Positions 11,409 through 24,084 are shown, numbered from the stretch's first letter. The stretch: 64,000 nt of DNA from Gonatopus flavifemur (GCA_018340375.1 JAFFJZ010000004.1:24092001-24156000); one strand, 5' to 3'. The notes: a model not told the origin generated them from the letters alone. Numbers and translations: made by a program.

Positions 11409-11930
11409 ATAAAATTGTAAAATTGAAGTTGCTTCCATTGCCGTAGCGATTTTGACTGCCTCATCGAAAGTTCAATCTTTTTCACCCAGAAGTGTTCTTT
11501 TTGTAGCATCACATCGTATTCCACAGACAAACTGGTCCTGTGAACTCTTCTTCAATTCCGTTCCAAACGAACAATGGATAGATAACTTTTTCAATTGAGC
11601 ACAATATGATTCAATTGACTCATTTCCCTTCCGCAAACACTTGTTGGAGTTATACCTTGCAGTAATTTCACTGGGTGATGGTTGAAGATGATCTTTCATT
11701 AACTCCGTTAACACGCTGAATTCTTTTGTTGATGGCAGATCAGGTTGGCAAAGATTTCTCAATAAGGGATATCCTTTTCTTCCAATTAGCATTCAAAGAA
11801 ACGATACTTTCTCATCATTTTTGATGTCATTAGCAACAAAAAATTGATCTAATCTTTCAACCCATAACTGCCACTCTTCTTCTTCGTCGAATGCTTCATC
11901 GACCGCCCCAATAAGACCATAATTTGACAT
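11409..11930 (-). pseudogene. Ty3/Gypsy-like retrotransposon gag remnant
   Basis: Read on the minus strand from an ATG at 11930, the frame encodes an acidic start followed by WQLWVERLDQFFVANDIK, the conserved opening of the capsid-like gag domain of Ty3/Gypsy elements. It then passes through LLRNLCQPDLPSTKEF, SIESYCAQLKKLSIHC and QFVCGIRC. It is interrupted by in-frame TGA codons at 11793-11795 and 11472-11474, yet similarity continues after each (DEAVKIATAMEATS). No reverse transcriptase, zinc knuckle or LTR is seen, so it is an isolated fragment. The same frame extends upstream to 12269 through a charged coiled-coil-like segment (KEKLREDRKKLQEEKLQL) and a translated CA/GT repeat; whether that belongs to the element is uncertain. 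Confidence 0.85.
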
Positions 11931-12059
11931 CTTCGACTTACTTTCTATTTGCCTCAGATTCAATTCTTGACTAGCAAGAGCGATTTGCTTCCTTTGCTCT
12001 GCCAATTGTAATTTCTCTTCCTGTAATTTCTTCCGGTCTTCTCGAAGTTTTTCCTTTAT

Positions 12060-12176
12060 GAAATCACGCGTGTGCGTGCGTGTGTGTGGTTGTGTGTGGG
12101 TCACACAGGCCCATACGACCGAACCACCTACCCACACCCACTCACACACACACACACACACACACGCGCGCGCACA
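12060..12176. repeat. GT/CA microsatellite, compound
   Basis: An interrupted GT tract (12069-12100) and a longer CA tract (about 12142-12165) followed by GC alternation lie in opposite sense. Together they form an imperfect inverted repeat. The resulting Thr/His and Cys/Val frames are artefacts. Confidence 0.9.
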
Positions 12177-12449
12177 AGGAATCAGGTTCCCGAAACGTAC
12201 ACGCCGTTGATTCTGGGTAATGCCAAGATTGGTATAAAAAACCTCCGATTCAAAAAACATTTGATCCAATTATCATGCCCCGTTCAAAAGTTATGGGGGT
12301 CTTTCCAGACTTTGCCACATCAGAGTATTAAAATTACGATGACTCAACGAAAAATGATCCGATTTCAAAAAACAATAGAACAACACGATTCAGTGGAACA
12401 ATATTTTACTTGGAAAGTCCGTCGAAGAGTGAGTACATTAGAATTATGA

Positions 12450-13159
12450 ATACAATTAACGAACAAGGTGATGGCAGCACTTACAAACATATGATTTGTC
12501 GCGGAATATAAATGTCGAATACATTACACCTTTCATACACGTGAAGGGTGTTCCAGAAAACATTACGCTCCTTTCAAGGGGTGACTCTCAAAGCGGACTG
12601 AGATACTGTTTTCCACAGTAAAATATTTGGAAATAATTGGTTTTGGATTTATGAACAAAGTAATTTAATCATTCACGTGGAGAGCACATTGGCAACTTCA
12701 ATGATCGATGAGTATACTCATGTTGCTTCTACTTGATTGGTTGAATCCAGCTCTGAAACTAAGCATTTTAGAGCTTCTTTATTATTCATAGAATACGGGA
12801 AGATAATTCAACTGCAGCAGCCAAGTAGCTGGTACAGACATGTACAGCCATTGCTTAGCTCCTGCAATTGAATGTCACCTGGTACAGAAAATGAATCAGC
12901 TGCAGATGCAAATGTTCTGCTTTGATAACTAAAATTTAGGTGCAAGAACTAATTTAATATATCTGTGTTAGCCACTTCTGGCGAATCGTGTGGGTTGAGC
13001 AGCGAGTACTACTATCCACTTGAGTAATTTTTGTAATGTGTAATGAATATATCCCCCTTTTCTCCCGCTCCGTTGATATTGATTTCTGTTTTCCTTTCAA
13101 ATGGTTCATTTCGTTACATTAGGTGAAATCCCGGGAAGAATGAAATTCAAGTTATTAAT

Positions 13160-13191
<32 letters not shown>

Positions 13192-15980
13192 TTAATTTCA
13201 CTTCGAATTATAAATTGATACTATAACAGAGAACTTAGAGTTTTCAGACCTCGAACAATTCATTACGACTTAATCTTTAGACGAAGTATCTCTCGATTAC
13301 GAATGTATAATTACTCGAAACTGTGTACAACTGAGTATTCAGAAGAAGTATCCGCTATTTATGTATCTAGTCTCCCTAAGGAAACGATGTCTCATAACAT
13401 CATAGACAGAGAATGTAGATGAATCAATAAGAACGTTCCATTATCATGAATATCCCTTGTCATAATGATTTGTACTTTCATTTACTTCAGCAAACAACCC
13501 CAGGAGAAAATGTTACAAATATTTCCGAAGTGAATGAAATCAAATCTGTCTTGGATTTCATGGAATGAAACAATCACATCAATTCACCTTGGGAACTTTT
13601 TCTCCTTCCTTCAATTATATTATGTACGCTAGAAAATTGTTCGACTTTTTATACCACCTCAAAACATCATATCGTCCACGCTCCCCATGACAATGGATTT
13701 CTTTCATTCTCGTATCATAGATCATATGTTTGAGAACTGAATGATTTTATGAGTTCATTGCTCTCCAAGTTCAAAGAAAGAACCAGCAGATGCACACATT
13801 TTCTTCTATAGTGTACGCGAAACCGGTTTTTTTCGACAGAAAAAGGCGGGAGAAGAAAAAGAAAAATGACCAAATGAAATCGGATTCGGTATTTGATGAT
13901 CAAAAAATGATGTATCATAAACTATTTCCAGACTAGAATATTTTCATTCTTCCATACGACGGCCACTCCTCACGAATACCACTTGACTTTGGGTATTGGG
14001 CATTATGATTTGAAGTTGGAATCGGTTTGATCTGAATACAACGTAAATTCATGTAAGTATATATTATTATATGTGATACCTTGCATTATGTATTATACGA
14101 ATAAGGGGTTATGTAAATTGAAAAGAGTGAGAATTAATTTGGTTTTCACATTATGGCTCTCCAACATTCATCAGCAGTCCCTTACTCATCATGCACTGTC
14201 TGTACAAAGTACAAGTAGATCGATTTGAAAGATAAAAGCGAGAAAATTTGTATTTTCATGTGACACACAATGGGATGAAAATAGATATTTCAGGGGTTTT
14301 AAATGATCACTTTATTATTTTTCCAAATTTCCGTCGTGAATCATTATAAATGGGCATGTTAGATCTTCGTTAGTTCGATTCAGTTCATTCACAATGGGAA
14401 AAAAGTGAGAAATGATAAATGCTCGTCTATTAGAAAGCTAACAAACGGAACATATTCTAAGCATTATTTATTTGTTTTTGTTTTTGCTGAATGATGTCTA
14501 TTGAGATCTATCTCTGTTCGTTTTTCATCTCAATATCCTGATGATTTCTTCCCTTTCTATTCATCAACGATGCAGCAAGATTCATGCAGAGGAAAATAAC
14601 AGAAATGGATTAGTTAGATGGAAAGAATCGTAAGTAGGCCAAAAGTTGCATCAAACCCCTGGTACGTCATTATTATATAATTCAAAGAGACCGCGTGAGC
14701 TTTAACGACTTTTATTTTCGTCAAAGTATTGAGCACTGGCTTTTCATGTAAAGAAGAAAGATAGCGTAAATTTACGGTTCTTTCACGTTCTGAAAATCCT
14801 CAGTTGAAAGCTCATACACAAAGGAAAACAACTCTCCATTTCGAAAAAAAAACACTAAGTATGGGCTTCAATCATACGCTCTTTTGAAACTAATTAACAA
14901 TTTTTAAGGGTCTTGGAGCGGCACCCGAAGCGTACGATATTTTGCGTGAACTTTTGAGGAAGCATAGCCGAGAAATGGAAGTTTCAAGTATGTGATGATA
15001 AAATACATGCCTGGGATTGCGCACTGAACAGCAATTTTCATGTCTCAATGGTTTTGAAACATTATGAAGCAAGTTTGAAAAATGCTGGCAGTTGAAGATT
15101 ATAATTGAGGAAAAGAGGTGGTGACAAAAATACTTATTTTTGCCCATCTTTGCCAAAGTGAATGAAGTGTGGATTTTTGTAGTTTCTGAGGTACTAAATT
15201 CGATAGGGACAACAAGGAGCTCGGAAATCCATGGAAAAGTGGAAAAAATCTGGGATAATCGTATAAACTTCGTACTCTACACAGAGTTGCAAAAAATCCT
15301 GGGTTTTTTTAAAAAACCCGACCCACCTAGGTTTTATTTGGTTTTACTGGTTTTTTTTGGGTGATATGAAATTTATTCGGATTAATTGCGTCAGAATGAT
15401 TACACTATCAGAAAAATTCTTGAATTAATTACGAAATTTCTTATGAAATGTCACATTTCCACATGAAATTGAATAATAGTTCATATATTCAATGTTAGTG
15501 ATGAAATTCCAAAATTTATTAGTAGTATTGAAATTGTACTGTTTCATCAAGCCATTAGTTATTCTATTACTATAAAAAAAAAAAACTCTGCTAATGGGAC
15601 ATGGCTTCCTCGTTTGCAAAACTCCTCCAGAAATCTTTCAGAATACAGAGAGTTCTTGACGAGTTCCAAAGAGAACCCGATTCACCAGACATCCACGACT
15701 TGTTCTAAAACTTGATGAGACTATTTTGAGAATTTGACTGGAACTTGCGAGAATGTTATGAAAAATTTGCGAAACATGAGTTCAAAGCAAACATGATGAG
15801 ATGAAAAATGGCAATTAGGAGCAACTTTGGAGACGCGGTGGGGTACGAAAATACCTCAGTACATATTGTGTTCGAGAGTTGAATATCGTATAGTTCATAT
15901 TGATTCGGATTTCCGTAGTAATGTCTATAATATCCTTTTTTATACTCAGATGAGTAAGTTCGATGTTTTGCACTATCGAT
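12450..15980. other. Long stretch without a recognised gene; CA microsatellite at 13162-13191
   Basis: About 3.5 kb of AT-rich sequence with only short frames. The only clear structure is a CA dinucleotide tract at 13162-13191. Near 15300 a run of T and A with CCTGGG could be one decayed transposon end, but no partner was found. Confidence 0.55.
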
Positions 15981-15990
15981 GTTTACCGTA

Positions 15991-16122
15991 CACTGTAAAA
16001 AAACTTCCAAAAAATAGTTTGGAATAGTGGGTGAATTTTATAATACAATTTGGAAATTCACCAATCTGTAAGTTTTTCACCATACTTTTCTGCTCGGAAA
16101 TTCACGAATATTTTTTACGGTG
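15991..16122. mobile_element. CACTG-ended MITE, TA duplication
   Basis: A 132 bp element with ends CACTGTAAAAAAACTTCC and ATTTTTTACGGTG, flanked by TA at 15989-15990 and 16123-16124. It carries the same TTGGAA/GGAAATTCAC style of interior as family A. Confidence 0.7.
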
Positions 16123-16174
16123 TACACTAATTTTTCATAAGGAAAATCGTGAAGCGTTCAGCAAAACATGGTTT

Positions 16175-16240
16175 CAAAAATTACGTAAAGCTTTCAAACC
16201 CCCCCCCCCTTTCAGCGTTACGTAATTTATGGACAGCCCC
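16175..16240. mobile_element. Fragment of a Harbinger-like MITE right end
   Basis: TTACGTAATTTATGGACAGC followed by CCCC closely matches the right terminus at 9303, preceded by a run of C. No left end is visible upstream, so this is a truncated copy. Confidence 0.5.
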
Positions 16241-16242
16241 CT

Positions 16243-17451
16243 ATTGGAATTGTGACTCTAATTTGTCAAAAATGCATTCATAGTAGTGCGTAATTTCTGA
16301 AAAAGCATCCTTATCCTGAAAACATGTAAGAAGGAAAATGGAACAGAAATTAGTTTGATCGATTTCATACACTACACGGAGAGAAATGTATGGTAATATT
16401 TACCATGCTAACATAGTATTTGTTTTTATTTTATTGAAAATCGTAACTGTTACTATGTTAGAATAGAATCCTTCGCCATTTTTCTGGTAATGATTACTAT
16501 ACTACATAGAAATCAGACAAATAGAACTCAAAGCAATGTAAAATGGTACTGATTACCATGTTACAATAGCTGTCATTCCAGTTAATGAAAATATGCACGC
16601 TGTGGGCAATATCGACACGACGTATATAGACATACATATATTATACGTATTATTACGGTAGTCACCCCACTATTAATAATCAAGTAAAAACACAGTTATT
16701 ATTTAGAAGACTGATATAATTTGTTCCTGACTGTGTGCTCCCTTTTCTTTCTATTAACCATTCCATAACCTAATTTATTTATTTATGTCAATAGTTTAAT
16801 TTAGGTTATAATCAATGCAAAAATCATGGTCAATATTACTTAGCATTGGATTCATGTTTAGTTGCATAGTACTGTCTCCAATGTAACATGGTAATCATTA
16901 CTATGTCAACAGGGCTAATGTTACCACATGAAATCGGGAGAATCACTATGTCAAGTAACTCGCACCATCTAAAAATTTTCGTCACCATGTCACATAGTAA
17001 TCATTCCCATGCTACATTGAGAATATAACTATTCTTTTCTCTCCGTGTAGAACTCTGAATTATTCCAAATCAAACGTGTTGGCCGGTTCAGTTATGTTTT
17101 GAAATCCACATCGATGCGGAATCCTTGGCGTGGCCGCTGATGATTTCATGGAATCATATTATTCGAGTTTCTATCTTGATGCCCTTGAGAAATTTTTTGG
17201 AATATAATCTACACTGAAAACTCCTACTGTCAGCCACGCCAAGTATTCCGCATCGACGTGGATTTCAAAACATATCTGAACCGACCAACACGTTTGGTTT
17301 GGAATAACTCAGAGTTCTAGTGTGTGAAATGGATCAAACTAATTTCTGTTCCATTTTCCTTCGTACTATATGTTTTCAAGATAAGGATGTTTTTTTAGAA
17401 ATTACGAACTACTATGAATGCATTTTTGACAAATTACAGTTACAATATCCC
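16243..17451. mobile_element. Foldback element split by a MITE in its left arm
   Basis: The sequence from about 16264 (TTGTCAAAAATGCATTCATA) to 16373, continued at 17050-17140 (TGGCCGGTTCAG...), is the inverse of 17222-17440. The left arm is interrupted by the 673 bp MITE at 16375-17047; removing it and one TA restores continuous pairing with the right arm. Without it the element is about 0.53 kb with an 80 bp loop. It is non-coding. Confidence 0.85.
16375..17047. mobile_element. CACGG-ended MITE with reconstructable empty site
   Basis: It starts CACGGAGAGAAATGTATGG and ends ATTCTTTTCTCTCCGTG, with TA at 16373-16374 and 17048-17049. The other arm of the surrounding foldback shows the uninterrupted site with a single TA, which proves both boundaries. 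The interior holds repeated ACATAGTAATCATTAC/GTAATGATTACTAT words and is non-coding. Confidence 0.9.
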
Positions 17452-18320
17452 AAAAATTGTTCACATACCACTTGGATCGTCAAATGTACTTGGTAGCTGT
17501 CGTTGATTTCACATCTTTTTATTTCCATGTTACTTTCCTTATATTCAAAGAAACGGAAGTATTGTAATAGGGTCAAAAATCAATGATGCAGGAGGGGGTA
17601 TTCCACCTTTGCCAAACGCTTCAATTTGAAAAGTTAAATAACGACCATTCATGAGATTTGGTGGGTTTGAATTTTCTTTTCGTTTCTACAAACGATTCAA
17701 ACTTCAGCGACATGTCAATTTGACATAACTGCTCACGTGAATACAATAAGAGTAAAATTTACATTGGAACTAATGTCACATGTATATTGTTACTGAATTG
17801 TATGGAAGCAGTGTTGCTGTGAAGTAACTATTATAGCAATGTAAATCCAACAGGACTGTGTAATAGATTTTACAAGAGATTTATTGTAAGCATGGGAACG
17901 CTGAGTGCGCGTAATTCTGCAACACATCTCGACATTGCGGTTGGTCTGATTGCCTATTGACAGGCATTTATGAGAATATATCTACAGTTCGAGGCCCTTC
18001 ATTGACCATGAAATCGGATTTACAGTGAAATTTTTATTACTCAACTACATTTCATCACAAACTTATCATGAAAACAAAATGAAAGAAAAAAAAACAAAGA
18101 AAAAGATGAATTGAAGAGGGTTTTTCTTTACACTGTGGGCAATGTAAAATTTTTAGCTGTACCATCTTAATTTTCGTTGAGTGAATTCTTCTTGACATAT
18201 TGATTAGTTTGGAAGGAGTTTTCTCGTGATTGTAAAACCTTTGTTATTTTTTCAACAATGAAGACTATTTTCTCATATTAAACCACCAGTTTTATGGATC
18301 TCATTTAATAGTAGCACCTT
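17452..18320. other. No gene recognised
   Basis: Contains one copy of a short recurrent motif at about 17675-17705 (TCGTTTCTACAAACGATTC), shared with three other places in the window. Otherwise featureless. Confidence 0.5.
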
Positions 18321-18329
18321 ATTTTCAGA

Positions 18330-18680
18330 ATTCGACCCTCCAATCGGCCGATATGTTTTCTTAATTCTCATGGTCCAAATCAAGATTGATCATTGTTTTT
18401 CGATGGACCGGCGCAACATGGCCCAAGATTGGGCGGTTTTCGACATTCGGATGGCGCGCAACTGTGAAATTATAACATCATTCCACGGTTTGTTTATTCT
18501 TCCTTACCACATAGAATCCACATTGACAAAGCAGTGAATAAACTTTTGGCCAAGACTGCAGTTATGATAACCGTAGCCAAGATTGACTCCAGCTATTGTC
18601 AATGCTTGGCGCGACACCTATTTATTTGACCCAGTTTGCATTGAGCCAAGGGTTGACCATAGCTTCCCCCAGAATTAAAT
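18330..18680. repeat. Degenerate CCAAG/CTTGG palindrome-rich element
   Basis: Repeated AAGATTGAC, GGCCCAAGATTGGGC, GCCAAGACTGC and AATGCTTGGCGCGA words alternate in both orientations. ATAACATCATTCC resembles the shared core. The boundaries are unclear. Confidence 0.45.
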
Positions 18681-19701
18681 GGATACTAAGACAATCGTAG
18701 ATGAAGAAGACCAATTCACTAAATACCAATAATGGTACAACATCTTGTCATGTTTTGGTTAACATTGACTATAAGTGATTTGCCAACATTTGAGGATCAT
18801 CCTTGTGCCAAGCTATATACGATTAACAGCTTTGGCTAAAGCATTTGCCAGTTCTCATAGCACAAAGATGAAGTGCAATTTGACAGTGAATTTCAAGTGC
18901 AAATATTAGAAGGTTCAAACTTGTCAAATGAAGTTTGTCGAATTTTTATAATCCCGTTTTGTGTTCATATTAGGCCCCGGGTCTGTCAGACTCACCCTAA
19001 ACTGAATAATTGGCAAAATAATGTTACAGTGAAAGGGTTGAATGCTTTTTCTCCAACATCCATGCGCTACGTGCGTATCAGCTGGTTGTAGTACGCATCT
19101 AATGACTTTTCCCATGGCAATTTTGACTCAACGAACGATTTTTTGAAGATTCATCGTCGAACAAATTCTAGAACAATTTTTTTTCTGGAAGTTTTTCATC
19201 AAAGGATCTAATTACAAAGTTATGGAAAATAGAATTTTGTTTGCGAACGTAAACATTTTGGAACATATTGTATTGTAAATATTTGTTTCCCATACCATCC
19301 GATTATCCATGAAAACGTAATAATTTTTTCCTAATCTCTTTTTAAAACTCATATTTTTTGAGTTGTGGATATTGAAACATGGATAACTATGAATGATTGA
19401 AATAGTTAAATTTTTAAAAGTCCACAACTTGAAAAAAAGAGGCCCTAAGAGGCTGTTGGAAATATGAATAATGAAATGCTTTAGGGAACAAATAGTTCAA
19501 ATGATTAAGTTCCAAAATATTCATATTGGAGAAAAACCATTCCCTCCTAACTCAAAAACTGAGCCCTGCATAAAATTGTTTTAGGAGAGAAATCTTCTTG
19601 AAATTCACCCAATAATTGATTTCGATCAGAATAGAACCTTATTTGCAAATAAAATCAAGAACATCTGATCCAAACAGAGATAGTTGGGATACGACATGGC
19701 G

Positions 19702-19811
19702 ATACCCTAGGAGCATCAGAATGTTGTATATATACTATGCACGTTCATAGTATATCTAGATATACTATGAACGTTCACAGTACATATACAACGTTCGGTT
19801 GCTACTTGGGT
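19702..19811. repeat. Near-perfect short hairpin (mini-MITE)
   Basis: Positions 19742-19773 form an exact 32 bp palindrome centred on CTAG. Weaker pairing continues outward over GTTGTATAT/ATATACAAC to TACCCTAG on the left and TTGGGTA on the right. This resembles a very short MITE, and a transcript would form a stable stem. No flanking duplication is clear. Confidence 0.65.
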
Positions 19812-20911
19812 AAGGAATGCCTGATCAAACTTCTACCAGAGTATGAATGAGTATCGACACTCAAAAAGTGTAGAAGGGTTGCTGGAAGCATTGAAAGTAT
19901 TTACCATACCACATAACCTTGATTGAGATGCGCATTTGAACAGACACAAAAATCCTTCGGGCTTTCAGATAATTGACCGAAGGATTAGGGTAATCACTCA
20001 TCTTTGTCTCTCTACTGGAATCATCACGTCTATCCACGCACTTACGCTCTCGGTAGCCCCAGTCCGCGCGCGCGTTCATCAAAGACTTCGATGGTCCATA
20101 ACTCGCACCCCAATAGGTGGAAGAGGATCCATGACCAGTGTCTCGTAATGGGTTTAAAACCAGCTTTCAAATGTATGTCATGGTAAAAACATGGAGGCCC
20201 GGTTTAAAAAAACCATCTTGACCTCTGAATGACCTTCAAAATGACCTCCGAGGAATTTTTCAAGGTCAGCACCATACTTTCCCCCTGAAGCCCTAAACTT
20301 TTCATCCATAACATCGTTTTCCATCTCTACTAGTTCCGGAAATATTTGACTATATCACTTAAAATGGTCCACCCTGTATAAGTGAACATATTCTCAACGA
20401 TCGTTTCGACTCCGGATGTTTGTTTTCATAGTTTTTTTTTTTAAACAATGGATAAATCAAAACCGAGAAACATCTGTTTGCATATTGAAACTGAAATCAA
20501 TAAGAATATGTTTCAGTAGTGTTTAGGCAGTTTACCCGGACCTCTTCGGATTGTATTAATGAGACAGCGATATCGCAAATTGAAATTCAATAGCCGTGTA
20601 GCAAGAAGGGTCACGCATCTTGCGTCTCGTGTATCGGCTTTCATATGAATACGCGTTCACATTGGTATACATATCCATTCTTGTATATATACAAATGCAA
20701 ATTATTCAAGTATCCAGGAGGATACCTGGTTCGTGGGTTTGCCGTAAAAAATACTCTGAAAAGTTGGATGAATTTCATGATGAAATGATGTTCTGAATGC
20801 ATAACGAAGAGATGGAAATAACATCATCAATGATATTTCAAATATTATTCTTTGTTTTACGGTTAACGACAGTTTGAAAACAGAGCCACGTTGAAACGTA
20901 TCTCTAATATA

Positions 20912-21015
20912 CGGTGCGACCTCACAATAATAACGCTCACTCTCTTTCTCCAATGTATGGCAAACACCGTTCGTGTGAGAAAGAGGGTAAGCTTTATTGT
21001 TGAGAGGTCACACTG
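20912..21015. mobile_element. 104 bp MITE with CGGTGCGACCTC ends
   Basis: Ends CGGTGCGACCTCACAATAA and TTATTGTTGAGAGGTCACACTG are inverted repeats, flanked by TA at 20910-20911 and 21016-21017. The whole element folds on itself, with CTCTTTCTCCAATG pairing with CACACGAACGGTG-adjacent GAGAAAGAG. The TA duplication and TIRs suggest the Tc1/mariner group. Confidence 0.75.
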
Positions 21016-21826
21016 TACACATTTCTGCAAAAGTATTGAAACATATGAAAACATTTTTATGTTCAGTTTGTCATTTCACACGTTTATGAGTATCGTTTTT
21101 TCGAAGACATATCGACTTGAATCAAATTTTAAAATGAAATGTAATAATAATTTGGATGAAAAATTACTAAGATAATACGTGTAATCAATGCGGAGTTTTT
21201 GTTGTGATTTTATCTTACATACAAAAAACAGGTGTGCTGAAACATAACATATTTTATAAACATTCAGTTTCCGTTTTGCATAAATCAAATTTTGTATGTG
21301 AACAACTTTCTGGAAGTACTATGATGACTTGGACTTCTATAAGGAAGGTACTACATCATTCTTTCATCTGGAATTTCCCCACAGTAATGAATCATATTTT
21401 GCTCTGACTACTTGAATGAATGTTATTTGGTTGAATATAATGTTCGCAGCAACAATTAGTTCATTCATGCGACGAAAATCCCACAACTAACATAATATGA
21501 AAACATTATGTCGTTTCTTACTGAATTATATTTTGTATTATTGTATGTTGATACTGTTTCGTTGAATGAAACCGTATTCAAAGGGATAGAAGATAGAATC
21601 GTCAAATATCGCGTGCTGGAGAAATTACCAAGATTCACTGAGGTAAATTAAAACCTGTAAACTTTTTGAAAGATGTATTTTCCGTGCATGAAGTACCACT
21701 TTTCATGGTGGAAGAATTGACATTATTTCTTTCGAGAGGGGGCAGAGAATGGAATTCATTGTTGCCCATTTTTGTTTATCCTGCATGAACAAAATAATCT
21801 AATTTATTCCGCTGAAATATTTTTTG

Positions 21827-22102
21827 CACGAAAAAAAAAAGTTATCAATACTTGAATAACATTTATTAACATTTAGAAAAATGACTGTCAGTTTAGGGGA
21901 AAAGAACCCCGCTGTAAAATCTTTGTAGCAAGGTTATCAAAAATTCTTAGTGAAAATACTAAACGTCGATGGTTTTATTGTTATTTTTTACAGTGAATTT
22001 ATCAACTTTTGATGAATTTACTACGAAAATTCTTCAGCGATACTCTTTTTCCCTAAATTGTCAGTCATTTTTCTGAATAATCATAACCTCTGTCTCTCCG
22101 TG
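21827..22102. mobile_element. CACGG-ended MITE (family C, copy 1), TG duplication
   Basis: Both arms carry the AAAAATGACTGTCA motif near the ends (left about 21880, right about 22060). The left end is CACGAAAAAAAAAAGTTAT and the right end CTCTGTCTCTCCGTG. TG precedes (21825-21826) and follows (22103-22104). The body matches the copies at 52116-52414 and 57156-57262. Confidence 0.7.
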
Positions 22103-22559
22103 TGCGTAACATGTGAATTTGAATCCAAAACCTTAAAAGGTTGACGACCACCCTAGCAAATGCGATCATATTTTGATCATACTGAAATTATCCGGTATGT
22201 TTGTGAATTTTCCATACCTCAATTATACTCAAAAAATACTGTTGCCGAAATCTGATTTGATTTATACCAAAAATATACCAAAATTTGAAACGTTTTCAGT
22301 AGTCATTGGGTATGGAAGATCCATACCAAATTTATACCAAATTTTTACTGAATAAATACAAAATGATTGAAAATATTGTGGTATACTCCAAGTATATAAA
22401 TTTCACAAGCATACGTTATGTTTTCAGTTCACTTTTCATCACGATGTGGTATTTTACTGAATGAACATCAGATTCATAATGATTATATACCATACGAAAA
22501 TGATACTCACGGAATACTGAAAATTTCGGTATGATCAGATTCGCTAGGGCATACTATAG

Positions 22560-23270
22560 CAAAAATCCCGCATTTCGATAAAGCATTATTGTCGTTTTAT
22601 TCCTGCTGTGATTGGTGGTTCAGTTGAGTGGCCGATTTCACGTGATGGTTTGTATTTTGATTTGAAAAAAACAACCCAAGTGTGTATTGACGGCGGGCCC
22701 CATCTACGCCCAGGGTGGGTGCCCATGCTACCCAACGGGGGGCCAACCCTGGGATGATAACATCGTTCCCAGCTTGGCCGTATCGCTTTGCCCAAGAATT
22801 GGTAACACCACGGGCCCAGCATGAACCCAGACTAGGCAATCAATACTGCCCCTTCCTTTTTGTTTTGAAATTGGAAAATCCCTAGCATGTATATACCATG
22901 GGGCCCACCCCGGGCCAGCATGGACCCCATCCTGCCAATATGGGCCGAAGACTGGGCCAGAGTGGGACCGAAATTCTTACACGCTGAGGATTGTACACAC
23001 ACGCTCGGGATATAAATTCACCCCAATCTTGGCCTAACGCTGGTCCAAATTGGGGCCAAGTTCAAATGTGCCCGCACTAAGATTCATTATCTCCATTTTT
23101 TTTCACCTATAATTGTATGGGAAAGCACAACAGGGCCAAGATTGAGCCAACATGGGCCCCATCGTCATTCCCCAATACTGGGTTAAAGGGGATGGACCCA
23201 GCCTGGGGCCCATTGTCATTATAGGCAATACACGCTTGGGAAAATAAATGTTCTGACATTTGATGTGTGA
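22560..23270. repeat. GGGCCCA-type palindrome-rich elements (two adjacent)
   Basis: Both halves are unusually GC-rich for this window and full of GGGCCCA, CATGGGC, CCAGCTTGGCC and CCCAGACT words in both orientations. ACAACCCAAGTGTGTATTGA at about 22670 marks one family end. CTGGGATGATAACATCG at 22750 is the shared core. Overlapping frames are products of the repeats. Confidence 0.6.
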
Positions 23271-23284
23271 ATATATGTATTGAT

Positions 23285-23983
23285 TAGGGGTGTGCGGGTA
23301 GCACTTTTTATCGGGTCGGGTCGGGTCGGGTACCCGATTAAATCGGGTTTTCCAAGTCGGGTACCCGAATATAATAAAATCGCTTAAATTTAATATTTTC
23401 AACTTCTATTCGAAGTTGCCATTGCCGTTGATATTTTAAGGACAAATTGTCTTGAGCGATTGTAGGAATAAGGGGATTTCATATGAATTCGATTCTGATA
23501 TGAAGAATGCCATATTCACTACAAGTCTATTAGGGTTGTTACTCCATGTAATTGATTATGCAGCGGATTAAGAAATCTCCAAATTGCTTCATGGAATGTT
23601 TATATTTATTTTCTAATTCAATTAAAAAATATAATCACATTTATATCTCATAAATAATATATTATCTATTTTCGTATTTAGTAACCACAATATAGAATCT
23701 TGAACATCAATGAAAATAAATATTCTTCTTATAAATATCATTCTTTTTCCATATTTTTAAATTTGAATGGAGGAAGCACAACTCTCCCACATGTTTTGTC
23801 AGCAATCTTGATCGAGTTGCTGTCACAATATTTCCTGCTGAGGAAAACGTTTGCTATATTTGAATTACCCGAATGTAATCGGGTACCCGAAAAACTCGGG
23901 TAATTGAAAAACCCGACCCGACGGGTACCCGACCCGACCCGACCCGATAAAAACCCGATGACTCGGGTACCCGCACACCCCTA
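23285..23983. mobile_element. hAT MITE with GGGTACCCGA subterminal repeats
   Basis: The 699 bp element starts TAGGGGTGTGCGGGTA and ends TACCCGCACACCCCTA, a perfect 16 bp inverted repeat. It is flanked by GTATTGAT at 23277-23284 and 23984-23991, an exact 8 bp duplication diagnostic of hAT. Both subterminal regions contain multiple GGGTCGGGTC and GGGTACCCGA words, the likely transposase-binding sites, while the 400 bp middle is plain AT-rich DNA. The intact duplication suggests a fairly recent insertion. Confidence 0.93.
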
Positions 23984-24084
23984 GTATTGATATTATACAT
24001 TAATTGTAGATGCGAAAATACATTGCGGCTTCTGAAGTTTTTTTAGATGAGTAAGTATATATTCCAGGAATACAAATCATAATA

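Noticed and set aside
12072..12449. 125-codon frame rich in Thr and His
   Set aside because: Created by the CA microsatellite and lies opposite the gag frame.
22586..22839. Two overlapping minus-strand frames rich in Gly and Trp
   Set aside because: Produced by GC-rich palindromic words of a repeat element.
23300..23345. GGGTCGGGTC run considered as telomere-like repeat
   Set aside because: It is mirrored at the other end of a hAT MITE with an 8 bp duplication, so it is subterminal repeat of that element.
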